A stretch of 64,000 bases of DNA from Ciceribacter sichuanensis (GTDB lineage Bacteria > Pseudomonadota > Alphaproteobacteria > Rhizobiales > Rhizobiaceae). The number at the start of each line of letters is the position of its first letter. The stretch's first letter is position 1. The DNA lies in NCBI RefSeq assembly GCF_024055605.1, contig NZ_JAMXLX010000002.1:1-64000 (forward strand). The letters run 5' to 3'. Both the position numbers and the translations under genes were made by a program. Shown one piece after another: positions 1 through 7,429 of this stretch. The notes under the pieces are model-generated. The model saw only the letters and a program-made list of their open reading frames with translations, was not told where the DNA came from and did not search any database.

Positions 1-127
1 CTGGTACATGGAAGGCAAGATCCAGATCGACCCGATGATCACCCACACCATGCCGCTCGAAGACATCAACCATGGCTTCGAACTCATGCACAAGGGTGAA
101 TCCATCCGCGGCGTCGTCGTCTATTGA
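1..127 (+). CDS. adhC: S-(hydroxymethyl)glutathione dehydrogenase, C-terminal end (partial)
   Basis: Only the last 41 codons are present; the gene enters from the left edge, reading in the frame that begins at base 2. The visible tail includes ITHTMPLEDINHGFELMH followed by a RGVVVY end, typical of class III zinc alcohol dehydrogenases, which oxidise S-hydroxymethylglutathione (from formaldehyde and glutathione) to S-formylglutathione. The S-formylglutathione hydrolase gene 1.6 kb downstream on the same strand catalyses the next step and supports the call. The stop codon overlaps the TTG start of the next gene (TTGA), so translation is probably coupled. Confidence 0.85.
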   Translation, partial: WYMEGKIQIDPMITHTMPLEDINHGFELMHKGESIRGVVVY

Positions 128-585
128 CGGCCCTGCCCGCCTATATCGTCGATGTGCGGAGACTGGACCAGTTCTCCGCCATCGAACTCTATGACATGCT
201 GAAAATGCGTGTCGATGTCTTTGTCGTCGAGCAGGAATGCGCTTATCCCGAGCTCGACGGCAACGACCCCGAATGCCTTCACCTGCGACTGATGAACGGT
301 CCCGAACTCCTCGCCTGCGCCAGACTTTGGCGACCGCAATCGGATGCGAATCCACGGATCGGCCGTGTCGCGGTTTCACCCGACCATAGGGGAAAGCGTC
401 TCGGAGAGGCATTGATGCGGGAAGCGATTACCGAGTGCGAGAAGGCCTATCCGAACGAACCGATAGAGCTTTCCGCCCAAGCCCATCTGCAGCGGTTCTA
501 TGCCTCGTTCGACTTCAGGCCGATCTCCGGCGAGTATCTGGAGGATGGTATCCCGCATGTCGACATGCTGAGGAACGCGCGATGA
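124..585 (+). CDS. GNAT family N-acetyltransferase (ElaA-like)
   Basis: 153-residue protein with the GNAT fold. Motif A is visible as RIGRVAVSPDHRGKRLGEAL (about residues 78-97), the acetyl-CoA pyrophosphate-binding loop, and QRFYASFDFRP near residue 125 matches motif B. The N-terminal half (ELYDMLKMRVDVFVVEQECAYPELDGND) is the signature of the small ElaA subfamily. The substrate is unknown. The start is TTG, overlapping the adhC stop, and the stop overlaps the next ATG (ATGA), so it is a middle cistron of the formaldehyde-detoxification operon. A role in that pathway is not implied by sequence. Confidence 0.85.
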   Translation: MTALPAYIVDVRRLDQFSAIELYDMLKMRVDVFVVEQECAYPELDGNDPECLHLRLMNGPELLACARLWRPQSDANPRIGRVAVSPDHRGKRLGEALMREAITECEKAYPNEPIELSAQAHLQRFYASFDFRPISGEYLEDGIPHVDMLRNAR

Positions 586-1022
586 TCTATGTCGATGCCG
601 ACGCCTGCCCGGTGAAACCGGAAATCCTGAAGGTCGCGGAGCGGCACGGAATGGAAGTGACCTTTGTCGCCAATTCCGGCCTTCGCCCCTCACGCGATCC
701 CATGGTGAAAAATGTCATCGTTTCCAACGGGTTCGACGCTGCGGACAACTGGATCGCCGAACGGGCTGCAGCCGGCGACATCGTCATCACGGCCGATGTG
801 CCGCTGGCCGGCCGCTGCGTCGCGGCCGGGGCTCAGGTGACGGGGCCGACTGGCAGGGTCTTTGACACCACCAATATCGGCATGGCCACCGCCATGCGCG
901 ACCTCGGGGCGCATCTGCGCGAAACAGGCGAAAGCAAGGGCTACAATGCCGCCTTCTCGCCGCGCGACCGTTCCGCCTTCCTCGAAACGCTTGACCGGCT
1001 CTGCCGCAGGGTCAAGAAATGA
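582..1022 (+). CDS. yaiI: YaiI/YqxD family protein (UPF0178, DUF188)
   Basis: 146-residue soluble protein of the YaiI/YqxD family, recognised from the N-terminal IYVDADACPVK, the central VITADVPLAGRCVAAGA and the late NIGMATAMRDLGAHLRE. The acidic motif at the N-terminus resembles PIN/NYN-like nuclease folds, but no activity is established for the family. The start ATG overlaps the preceding stop (ATGA). Length is normal for the family. No functional link to its neighbours is visible beyond shared transcription. Confidence 0.88.
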   Translation: MIYVDADACPVKPEILKVAERHGMEVTFVANSGLRPSRDPMVKNVIVSNGFDAADNWIAERAAAGDIVITADVPLAGRCVAAGAQVTGPTGRVFDTTNIGMATAMRDLGAHLRETGESKGYNAAFSPRDRSAFLETLDRLCRRVKK

Positions 1023-1046
1023 GCTGGTATCTTTAGGAAAGTGGCG

Positions 1047-1709
1047 ATGAAGCAGGGAGGAAAGCGATACGGCATCGACCGGCGGCATCGTCCGTTCGTC
1101 GTCGCCCTGCTGCTGGCGCTCGTTACCCTGCCGATCACCATGCCGCTCGTGCCCGGCTTCACGGTGGAGATCGCGGCCATCGTCTTTTTCCTCGGCTATC
1201 TCCTGCAGATCGCCCACCGCATGCCGGTGCTGACCGCCGCCCATTTCAGGGCGAGCGCCGACAGCGACGACGCCCCGGCACTGACCATTATCGCCGTGAC
1301 GCTGCTCGTCGTTGCTGTCGCCGTCATTTCGCTGTTCCTGGCGCTCAACCATGTGGCCGCCTCGACGGGCTGGACACTCGGGCTTGCCTTCTGCTCCGTC
1401 ATTCTCGGCTGGATGACCATCCACACCATGGCCGCGATGCACTATGCCCATATCTTCTGGCGCCCCTCGACGGCTGGCGGAAAGAAGACACATAAGGGCG
1501 GCATGGATTTTCCCGACACCGAGGAGCCCGGCGGTTACGAGTTTCTCTACTATGCCTTCGTCATCGGCATGACGGCGCAGACGTCGGACGTGGCGATCAC
1601 CACGACGACGATGCGCAAGGCCACGCTGGTACACTCCATCGTCTCCTTCTTTTTCAACACGGTGCTTGTCGCAGCGGTCGTGAATGCAGCGGTCGCTCTG
1701 GCAGGCTGA
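1047..1709 (+). CDS. DUF1345 family integral membrane protein
   Basis: About 220 residues with five or six hydrophobic segments, the first at residues 17-35. The C-terminal half has the family signature YEFLYYAFVIGMTAQTSDV followed by TTTTMRKATLVHSIVSFFFN. Function is unknown; it is probably an inner-membrane protein. A GTG lies two codons upstream (1041), but the Shine-Dalgarno AGGAAAG sits against that GTG and is well spaced for the ATG at 1047, which I chose. It lies between yaiI and the hydrolase gene in the same operon. Confidence 0.85.
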   Translation: MKQGGKRYGIDRRHRPFVVALLLALVTLPITMPLVPGFTVEIAAIVFFLGYLLQIAHRMPVLTAAHFRASADSDDAPALTIIAVTLLVVAVAVISLFLALNHVAASTGWTLGLAFCSVILGWMTIHTMAAMHYAHIFWRPSTAGGKKTHKGGMDFPDTEEPGGYEFLYYAFVIGMTAQTSDVAITTTTMRKATLVHSIVSFFFNTVLVAAVVNAAVALAG

Positions 1710-1734
1710 TTCTATCAAATCAAGGGTAAGTTCC

Positions 1735-2568
1735 ATGAAAATCATCTCCCAGAACACCGCCTTCGACGGCATGCAGGGCGTCTTTTCCCACGACTCCGAT
1801 GCCTGCCAGTGCGAGATGACCTTCGCCGTCTTCGTACCGCCGCAGGCGATCAAGGAAAAGCGGCCGGTCCTCTGGTATCTCTCGGGCCTCACCTGCACCC
1901 ATGCCAACGTTATGGAAAAAGGCGAGTATCGCCGCATGGCTTCCGAACTCGGCCTCATCATCGTCTGCCCCGACACCAGCCCGCGCGGCAACGACGTGCC
2001 GGACGAACTGACCAACTGGAAGATGGGCAAGGGCGCGGGCATGTATCTCGATGCGACCGAAAAACCCTGGTCCGAGAACTACCAGATGTACACCTACATC
2101 ACGCAGGAACTGCCGGCGCTGGTCGCCGAACACTTCCGCGTCGACATGGACAGGCAGGGCATCTTCGGCCACTCGATGGGCGGCCATGGCGCCATGACCA
2201 TCGCGCTGAAGAACCCCGAAACCTACAGGAGCTGCTCGGCGTTTGCGCCGATCGTCAGCCCTTCGACGGCCGACTGGACGCCCGACGCCTTCACCAAGTA
2301 TCTCGGCGAGGATCAGGCCGCATGGCGGCCCTACGACGCCTGCGCGCTGGTCGAGGACGGCGCGCGTTTCCCGGAATTCCTGATCGATCAGGGCAAGGCC
2401 GACAGCTTCCTCGAAACCGGCCTGAAACCCTGGCTGTTCGAAGAGGCGATCAAGGGCACCGATATCGGCCTGACACTCCGCATGCATGAGCGCTATGACC
2501 ACTCCTACTTCTTCATCTCCACCTTCATGGACGATCACCTGAAGTGGCACGCCGAACGCCTCGGGTAA
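1735..2568 (+). CDS. fghA: S-formylglutathione hydrolase
   Basis: 277-residue esterase-D family serine hydrolase that splits S-formylglutathione to formate and glutathione, the second step of glutathione-dependent formaldehyde oxidation. The nucleophile elbow GHSMGGHGAM is visible with Ser147; the LIDQGKADSFLE segment carries the probable acid and RYDHSYFFISTF the catalytic His. WYLSGLTCTHANV is a family hallmark. The ATG at 1735 follows GGGTAAG; in-frame sequence further upstream overlaps the preceding gene and lacks family similarity. It is the last gene of the operon begun by adhC and is followed by a strong hairpin. Confidence 0.95.
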   Translation: MKIISQNTAFDGMQGVFSHDSDACQCEMTFAVFVPPQAIKEKRPVLWYLSGLTCTHANVMEKGEYRRMASELGLIIVCPDTSPRGNDVPDELTNWKMGKGAGMYLDATEKPWSENYQMYTYITQELPALVAEHFRVDMDRQGIFGHSMGGHGAMTIALKNPETYRSCSAFAPIVSPSTADWTPDAFTKYLGEDQAAWRPYDACALVEDGARFPEFLIDQGKADSFLETGLKPWLFEEAIKGTDIGLTLRMHERYDHSYFFISTFMDDHLKWHAERLG

Positions 2569-2590
2569 GCCAGCTTCACCTGTCAGACAG

Positions 2591-2615
2591 AAAGGGCGGC
2601 CACGAGCCGCCCTTT
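2591..2615. terminator. Bidirectional hairpin terminator between fghA and the GH43 gene
   Basis: A perfect 10-bp stem, AAAGGGCGGC paired with GCCGCCCTTT, around a 5-base loop lies 22 bases after the fghA stop and 5 bases beyond the convergent GH43 stop. The A/T ends of the stem allow use on both strands. Confidence 0.75.
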
Positions 2616-2620
2616 CCCTT

Positions 2621-4231
2621 TCAAAGCCTGCGATAGACGAACCGGTCGAAATCGGCGGGCTTTGCACGCCCGCTGATATCGAAGGCGAACATGCCGGTAA
2701 ACGCGCCGGTGAAAGACCCGTGTTCTCCCCGGCCGCCCTCATCCGAAACGACACCGGCATCGAGTACAGGTCCGATCGACCGCCATTGGTCCTCACCCGC
2801 AGCGCGCCAGAAAAATCGCAGCGCGTTGTCGATGACCTCCATGGCGAGATCCATTGCGCCCGGCGGCACGGCAATGCCGTGACCTGCCGGAAACTCCAGC
2901 CGTCCCTCCGGGTAATCGCCGGGGCATGATAGGACCGTCAGGACACGACCGAGCTTTTCGTGCAGCGTTACACCCAGCGCATGGAACTTGTGCCGGTTGT
3001 AGTAGTAGGTCAGCCCCGCGACCTGCTGATAGGTATCCGGCTCGAATTCGACCCTTGTCTCGGCCCGGAACCGGTGATCCTCCTGCCTTCGCGCAACCAG
3101 CGACTGTTCGAACCAGGAGCCGATGCTTTCGCGCGCGAAAAGCCGAAGATGCCCGGGGCGTCGCGTCAGGCTGAAAAGCCGGTAGGGTTCGGGGCTTCTG
3201 AGCCATTGGAAGTCTTCCGGCAATTCCACGCCATCGAAATCGCTCTGGACGACTTCAGGGCGTTCGTTCCGTGTCACGGTAAAGGGCGCCTCGACGCTGA
3301 CGGCGGGTACAGGGCCGCCATCGGCGAGATAGAGCCAGCCGTCATCACGCCAGATGCATTTCTGGATCGCCGTCTCTCGGCCGAGCGTGCATCTTTTCAA
3401 GGGAGAAAGCGGCCGGCCGCAGAGATGAGTGTGATAGGCCTCGCCTTCCGGCGTCTCGACATACTGGCCATGCCCGGCCCTCTGCAATGTTGCCTGCGGG
3501 TGGTCCTTCGAGGTGATGAGATGCGCCCGCGGATGCATCTCGTAAGGGCCGTCGATCGTTCGGGAGCGTGCCATGGTCACGGCATGGTCGTAGCCCGTGC
3601 CGCCCTCGGCCGTCGTGAGATAGTACCAGCCGTTACGTTTGAAGAGATGCGGACCTTCCACCAGCCCCAGCGGACTTCCAGCAAAGATGTTCTTCACCGG
3701 CCCTGTAAGTTTCTTCGATACGGGGTCCCATTCCTGCAGAAGGATACCGTCGAATGCGGGGTGCTTTGGGGATCCGCCATAGCTTTCGGAGCGATGGTTC
3801 CATTGCATGTTGAGGAACCACTTGCGCCCGTCGTCGCCATGAAAAAGCGACGGGTCGAAACCGGAAGAGTTCACATAGGCCGGATCGGACCATTCCCCAT
3901 CGATGGTGGGCGATGTCACGATGTAGTTATGGGCATCCTTGAAGTTACCGTCGAAGCGCTTCACGTCGGTGTAGACGAGCCAGAACAACCCGTCGGAAAA
4001 TGACAGGCAGGGCGCCCAGACGCCGCAGCTGTCGGGATTGCCGCGCATGTCGAGCTGGCTTGCCCGCTCCAGCGGCCGCCGCACCAGCCGCCAGTTCACC
4101 AGATCCCGCGAATGGTGGATCTGCACGCCCGGATACCACTCGAAGGTCGAGGTGGCGATGTAGTAGTCCTCTCCGACCCGGCAGATCGACGGATCCGGGT
4201 TGAAACCCGGCAGGATGGGGTTCTGGATCAT
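2621..4231 (-). CDS. Glycoside hydrolase family 43 (beta-xylosidase/alpha-L-arabinofuranosidase type)
   Basis: 536 residues, the usual size of two-domain GH43 xylosidases: an N-terminal five-bladed beta-propeller (about residues 3-310) and a C-terminal beta-sandwich. Catalytic residues can be placed: Asp13 in NPILPGFNPDPS (general base), Asp126 in SSGFDPSLF (pKa modulator) and Glu192 in GLVEGPHLF (general acid). There is no signal peptide, so it acts in the cytoplasm on imported oligosaccharides. It is the last gene of the sugar operon. Xyloside versus arabinoside specificity cannot be decided from sequence. Confidence 0.9.
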   Translation of the reverse strand: MIQNPILPGFNPDPSICRVGEDYYIATSTFEWYPGVQIHHSRDLVNWRLVRRPLERASQLDMRGNPDSCGVWAPCLSFSDGLFWLVYTDVKRFDGNFKDAHNYIVTSPTIDGEWSDPAYVNSSGFDPSLFHGDDGRKWFLNMQWNHRSESYGGSPKHPAFDGILLQEWDPVSKKLTGPVKNIFAGSPLGLVEGPHLFKRNGWYYLTTAEGGTGYDHAVTMARSRTIDGPYEMHPRAHLITSKDHPQATLQRAGHGQYVETPEGEAYHTHLCGRPLSPLKRCTLGRETAIQKCIWRDDGWLYLADGGPVPAVSVEAPFTVTRNERPEVVQSDFDGVELPEDFQWLRSPEPYRLFSLTRRPGHLRLFARESIGSWFEQSLVARRQEDHRFRAETRVEFEPDTYQQVAGLTYYYNRHKFHALGVTLHEKLGRVLTVLSCPGDYPEGRLEFPAGHGIAVPPGAMDLAMEVIDNALRFFWRAAGEDQWRSIGPVLDAGVVSDEGGRGEHGSFTGAFTGMFAFDISGRAKPADFDRFVYRRL

Positions 4232-4327
4232 GTGTTCTCCTCCCGAAAGAACTGAGGTAGCAGCCCCTCATCCGGCAGCGTCCTACGGACCTTTCTGCCC
4301 GCCGGAGCTGAGGGGTAACTCCAGCGG

Positions 4328-5380
4328 CTATTTCTTCCGTCTCGGCGGTCCCTTGCGCTCGGCGGATGCTGCCCAGATGTTGATGTCGGCGTCCCTGGCA
4401 TAGACATCGATCTCGGCCAGTTCCTCCTCGGAAAACGCACGGTTCTCCAGAGCCTTGACGCAATCTTCCACCTGTTCCGGGCGCGACGCGCCGATCAACG
4501 CCGAGGTGATCCGCCCGCCCCTGAGCACCCAGGCGAGCGCCATCTGCGCGAGCGTCTGGCCACGCCGCCCGGCGATGGCGTTCAGCGCGCGGATATTCTC
4601 GATGTTGCGCTCGTTGAGGAAGGCCGGATCGAGAGAACGGTCGAGCGCTGCACGGCTGCCGGCCGGAATACCGCCGAGGTATTTCGAGGTCAGCATGCCC
4701 TGGGCCAGCGGCGAGAAGACGATGGAACCGACGCCGAATTCCTCCAGCGTGTCGACGAGGCCGTCCTCCTCGATCCAGCGGTTGATCATCGAATAGCTTG
4801 GCTGGTGGATGAGAAGCGGCGTGCCGAGCGATTTCAGGATGTCGTAGGCAGCACGCGTCCGGTTCGAGTTGTAGGAGGATATGCCGATGTAAAGCGCCCT
4901 GCCCGAGCGCACGATGTGGTCGAGTGCTGCGCAGGTTTCCTCGAGCGGCGTATCAGGATCGAAGCGGTGGGAATAGAAGATGTCGACGTAATCGAGGCCG
5001 AGCCGCTTGAGGCTCTGGTCGCAGGAAGAGACCAGATATTTCCGGCTGCCCCATTCGCCATAGGGACCCGGCCACATGCGATATCCGGCCTTGGTCGAGA
5101 CGATCAGTTCGTCCCGGAGACCAGCGAAATCGGTTTTCAGGATTTCACCGAAAGCCTGTTCCGACGCGCCGCCGGGCGGGCCGTAATTGTTGGCGAGATC
5201 GAAATGGGTGATGCCGAGATCGAAAGCTCTCTGGCAGATCGCCTGCTTGGTGACATGCGGTGTCTCGACGCCGAAATTCTGCCAGAGCCCGAGCGAAATC
5301 GCCGGTAGTTTCAAGCCGCTCTTGCCGCAGCGGTTATAGGTCATCCGCTCGTAGCGGTCTTCGGCCGGTGTCCAGGTCAT
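4328..5380 (-). CDS. Aldo/keto reductase (YghZ/MgrA-like)
   Basis: 350-residue (alpha/beta)8 aldo/keto reductase. The catalytic tetrad is visible: Asp61 and Tyr66 in HFDLANNYGPPGG, Lys97 in VSTKAGYRMWPGPYG and His138 in YSHRFDPDTP. The GPPGGASEQAFG and GPYGEWGSRKYL stretches match the YghZ group (L-glyceraldehyde 3-phosphate reductase). In this operon it more likely reduces or oxidises a sugar released by the glycosidases; that is inference. The ATG has a strong GGAGGAAT ribosome binding site. A hairpin separates it from the upstream dehydrogenase gene. Confidence 0.88.
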   Translation of the reverse strand: MTWTPAEDRYERMTYNRCGKSGLKLPAISLGLWQNFGVETPHVTKQAICQRAFDLGITHFDLANNYGPPGGASEQAFGEILKTDFAGLRDELIVSTKAGYRMWPGPYGEWGSRKYLVSSCDQSLKRLGLDYVDIFYSHRFDPDTPLEETCAALDHIVRSGRALYIGISSYNSNRTRAAYDILKSLGTPLLIHQPSYSMINRWIEEDGLVDTLEEFGVGSIVFSPLAQGMLTSKYLGGIPAGSRAALDRSLDPAFLNERNIENIRALNAIAGRRGQTLAQMALAWVLRGGRITSALIGASRPEQVEDCVKALENRAFSEEELAEIDVYARDADINIWAASAERKGPPRRKK

Positions 5381-5397
5381 GTATTCCTCCAGTATGA

Positions 5398-5424
5398 AAG
5401 ACGGGGGCTCCTCACCCCCGTCTT
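5398..5424 (-). terminator. Intra-operon hairpin between dehydrogenase and aldo/keto reductase genes
   Basis: The stem AAGACGGGGG pairs with CCCCCGTCTT around a 7-base loop, 20 bases after the dehydrogenase stop and 18 bases before the reductase start. It lacks a T-run after the stem on the minus strand, so it may lower downstream expression or stabilise the upstream message rather than end transcription. Confidence 0.55.
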
Positions 5425-5444
5425 ACCGGCAATCATCCGCGTCG

Positions 5445-6578
5445 TCACCGCAGCAGAGCGTGCGCCTCTTCGATGCCGAGTGCGGCGGGTTGGGTGCAGG
5501 TGGTCGAGAGAGTCACGAACTCTCCGGTCTCTCCGGATTTCAGGATGGAGGTCATGACATCGACGCCGTGCAATGCGCGGTCGAGCGAGCAGCGAGCGTC
5601 CCGTCCATCGAGGATAGCGGTCGCCATATCGGCAAGGCCCGCCGTGCGGTAGTTGGCGCGAGGCCCCTGCGGGCTTTCCTGATTGTCGACGCCGAAGGGA
5701 TGGTCCCACACCTCCAGCGGCCGAATATCCTTGTCACGGCCGGAAGCTTCGACCTTGCCGCCGAAGAAGTTCGGATCGGGAAGGAAGAGCGAGCCATCCG
5801 TGCCGTAGAGTTCCATGTTGCCGTGGCGGTGGGACCAGACATCCCAGCTTGCCGAGAGCGTGACGGTCGCGCCGTTTGCGAACTCCATCAGCGCATGGAT
5901 ATTGGTCGGCGTCCGCACGGGGATCACCTCGCCTGCCCGCGGCTGGCTGGTGATGGTGCGCGTCTCCGACGCCATGGAGGTGAGCGCCGCCACGCGCTTC
6001 ACAGGGCCGATCAGGTTGACGAGATTGGCGATGTAGTAGGGCCCGAGGTCGAGGATCGGCCCGCCGCCCGGCAGGAAGAAGAAATCCGGGTTCGGATGCC
6101 ACATTTCCATGCCCGGGCTCATGACGTGGCAGGTACCCGACGTGATCCGGCCGACGCCACCGCCCTCGATGAACTTGCGGGCAAGCTGGTGCGAGCCGCC
6201 GAGGAAGGTATCGGGCGCGCAACCGACGGAAAGCCCTTTCTCCTTGGCGATCCGGCGAAGCTCCTCGCCGGCCGAGAGGCTGAGCACTAGCGGCTTTTCC
6301 GAATAGACATGCTTGCCCGCCTCGAGGATGCGCTTGGACACGGCGTAATGCGCGTCGGGAATGGTCAGGTTGACGATGATGTCGAGTTCGTCATTCGCCA
6401 GCAGTTCGTCCAGGGTCTGCGCCTTGACCCCATACTCCTCCGCGCGCAGTTCCGCGGCATTCATGTTGAGGTCGCTGCAGGCCAGCACCTTCAGCCCCTT
6501 GAACAGCGGGGAAAGCGAAAAATAGGTGGTCGAGATATTGCCGCATCCGATGATGCCGACGCCGAGTTCGCGTGCCAT
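5445..6578 (-). CDS. Gfo/Idh/MocA family NAD(P)-dependent sugar dehydrogenase
   Basis: 377 residues. The N-terminal Rossmann fold shows VGIIGCGNIS (residues 7-16) and the family EKP motif (residues 94-96) in HVYSEKPLVLS, where the Lys assists catalysis. The C-terminal alpha/beta domain has GGPILDLGPYYIANLVNLIG. Members oxidise or isomerise sugars, sugar acids and inositols; the substrate is unknown. It lies directly downstream of a xylose-isomerase-like TIM-barrel gene, a common pairing in rhizobial sugar operons. Confidence 0.9.
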   Translation of the reverse strand: MARELGVGIIGCGNISTTYFSLSPLFKGLKVLACSDLNMNAAELRAEEYGVKAQTLDELLANDELDIIVNLTIPDAHYAVSKRILEAGKHVYSEKPLVLSLSAGEELRRIAKEKGLSVGCAPDTFLGGSHQLARKFIEGGGVGRITSGTCHVMSPGMEMWHPNPDFFFLPGGGPILDLGPYYIANLVNLIGPVKRVAALTSMASETRTITSQPRAGEVIPVRTPTNIHALMEFANGATVTLSASWDVWSHRHGNMELYGTDGSLFLPDPNFFGGKVEASGRDKDIRPLEVWDHPFGVDNQESPQGPRANYRTAGLADMATAILDGRDARCSLDRALHGVDVMTSILKSGETGEFVTLSTTCTQPAALGIEEAHALLR

Positions 6579-6600
6579 GGGATTGTCCTGAGTGAAGAGG

Positions 6601-7362
6601 TCAGTAGGTATTGAACGATGCGATGGAGCGTGTGATCAGGCGGCCGATATCCTTCGGATTGTCATGTTCAAGGATGTAATGGGCGACGCCATAGGGTTTG
6701 AGCGCTGCAATGAGATCCTTCCACGGCACGGTTCCGTGACCGACATCCGCCCAGCCGTCCTCATCGGTGTTGGTGCCGGCCGGCGCGATGTCCTTGACAT
6801 GGACGGCGGTGATGCGCTTGCCGTAGCTTTCGATCCAGGCGAAGGGGTCGGCCTTGCCCCGGATGACCCAGGCGATATCCGCCTCCCATGAGAGTTCCGG
6901 TCCGCCAGCAAGGATCTGCTCCTGCGGCGTGGAGCCGTCCGGGAGCGTTGCGAATTCGAAGTCGTGATTGTGCCAGCCGAACACCAGACCGGCATCGCGG
7001 AACGGCTTGCCGGCTTCCTGCAGGCGCTTGCCGAAGGAAAACCAGCCGACCTCGTCCGTCGGACGGGCGTCGGGCATCAGGTAGGGGCAATAGATCGCCT
7101 CGATGCCGAGCGCCCTGGCGATCTTCAGCGCCCTGCCGGCATCGCCTTCCAGCATGTCGAGGCCGAAATGGCCGGTGGGCATCGTCAGCCCGTTGCTGTC
7201 GAGTTCCGCACGAAGAGAAGCGAGACCCGCATCGTCGAGCGAGGCATACATCGCGCCATAGCCTTCGACATGGGTGTAGCCGGCCTTGGCGAGTTGCGGA
7301 AAGATCGCGGAAAAGGGCTGGAAATTGCGGGCGCTATAAAGCTGGAAACCAAGCTTGGTCAT
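6601..7362 (-). CDS. Sugar phosphate isomerase/epimerase (xylose-isomerase-like TIM barrel)
   Basis: 253 residues, AP-endonuclease-family-2 TIM barrel. Metal-ligand strands are recognisable: FGWHNHDFEF, ELSWEADIAWVIRGK, ITAVHVKDIAP, DVGHGTVPW and YILEHDNP. Such proteins isomerise or epimerise sugars and keto-sugars with a divalent metal. I chose the ATG at 7362 because it follows AGGAGGAAT and begins the family-typical KLGFQLYSARNF; the longer upstream in-frame reading has no family similarity and overlaps the mannosidase end. It probably works with the Gfo/Idh/MocA enzyme encoded next. Confidence 0.88.
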   Translation of the reverse strand: MTKLGFQLYSARNFQPFSAIFPQLAKAGYTHVEGYGAMYASLDDAGLASLRAELDSNGLTMPTGHFGLDMLEGDAGRALKIARALGIEAIYCPYLMPDARPTDEVGWFSFGKRLQEAGKPFRDAGLVFGWHNHDFEFATLPDGSTPQEQILAGGPELSWEADIAWVIRGKADPFAWIESYGKRITAVHVKDIAPAGTNTDEDGWADVGHGTVPWKDLIAALKPYGVAHYILEHDNPKDIGRLITRSIASFNTY

Positions 7363-7429
7363 GGGGTTATTCCTCCTCTTGGCGAACAGGGACGAAGTTG
7401 CGCCCTGCCCGCTTTCCCTGTGAGATTGT

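Noticed and set aside
690-2042. Minus-strand reading of 450 codons opposite yaiI, the DUF1345 gene and fghA
   Set aside because: Antisense to three recognised genes, product of low-complexity His/Arg/Gly composition.
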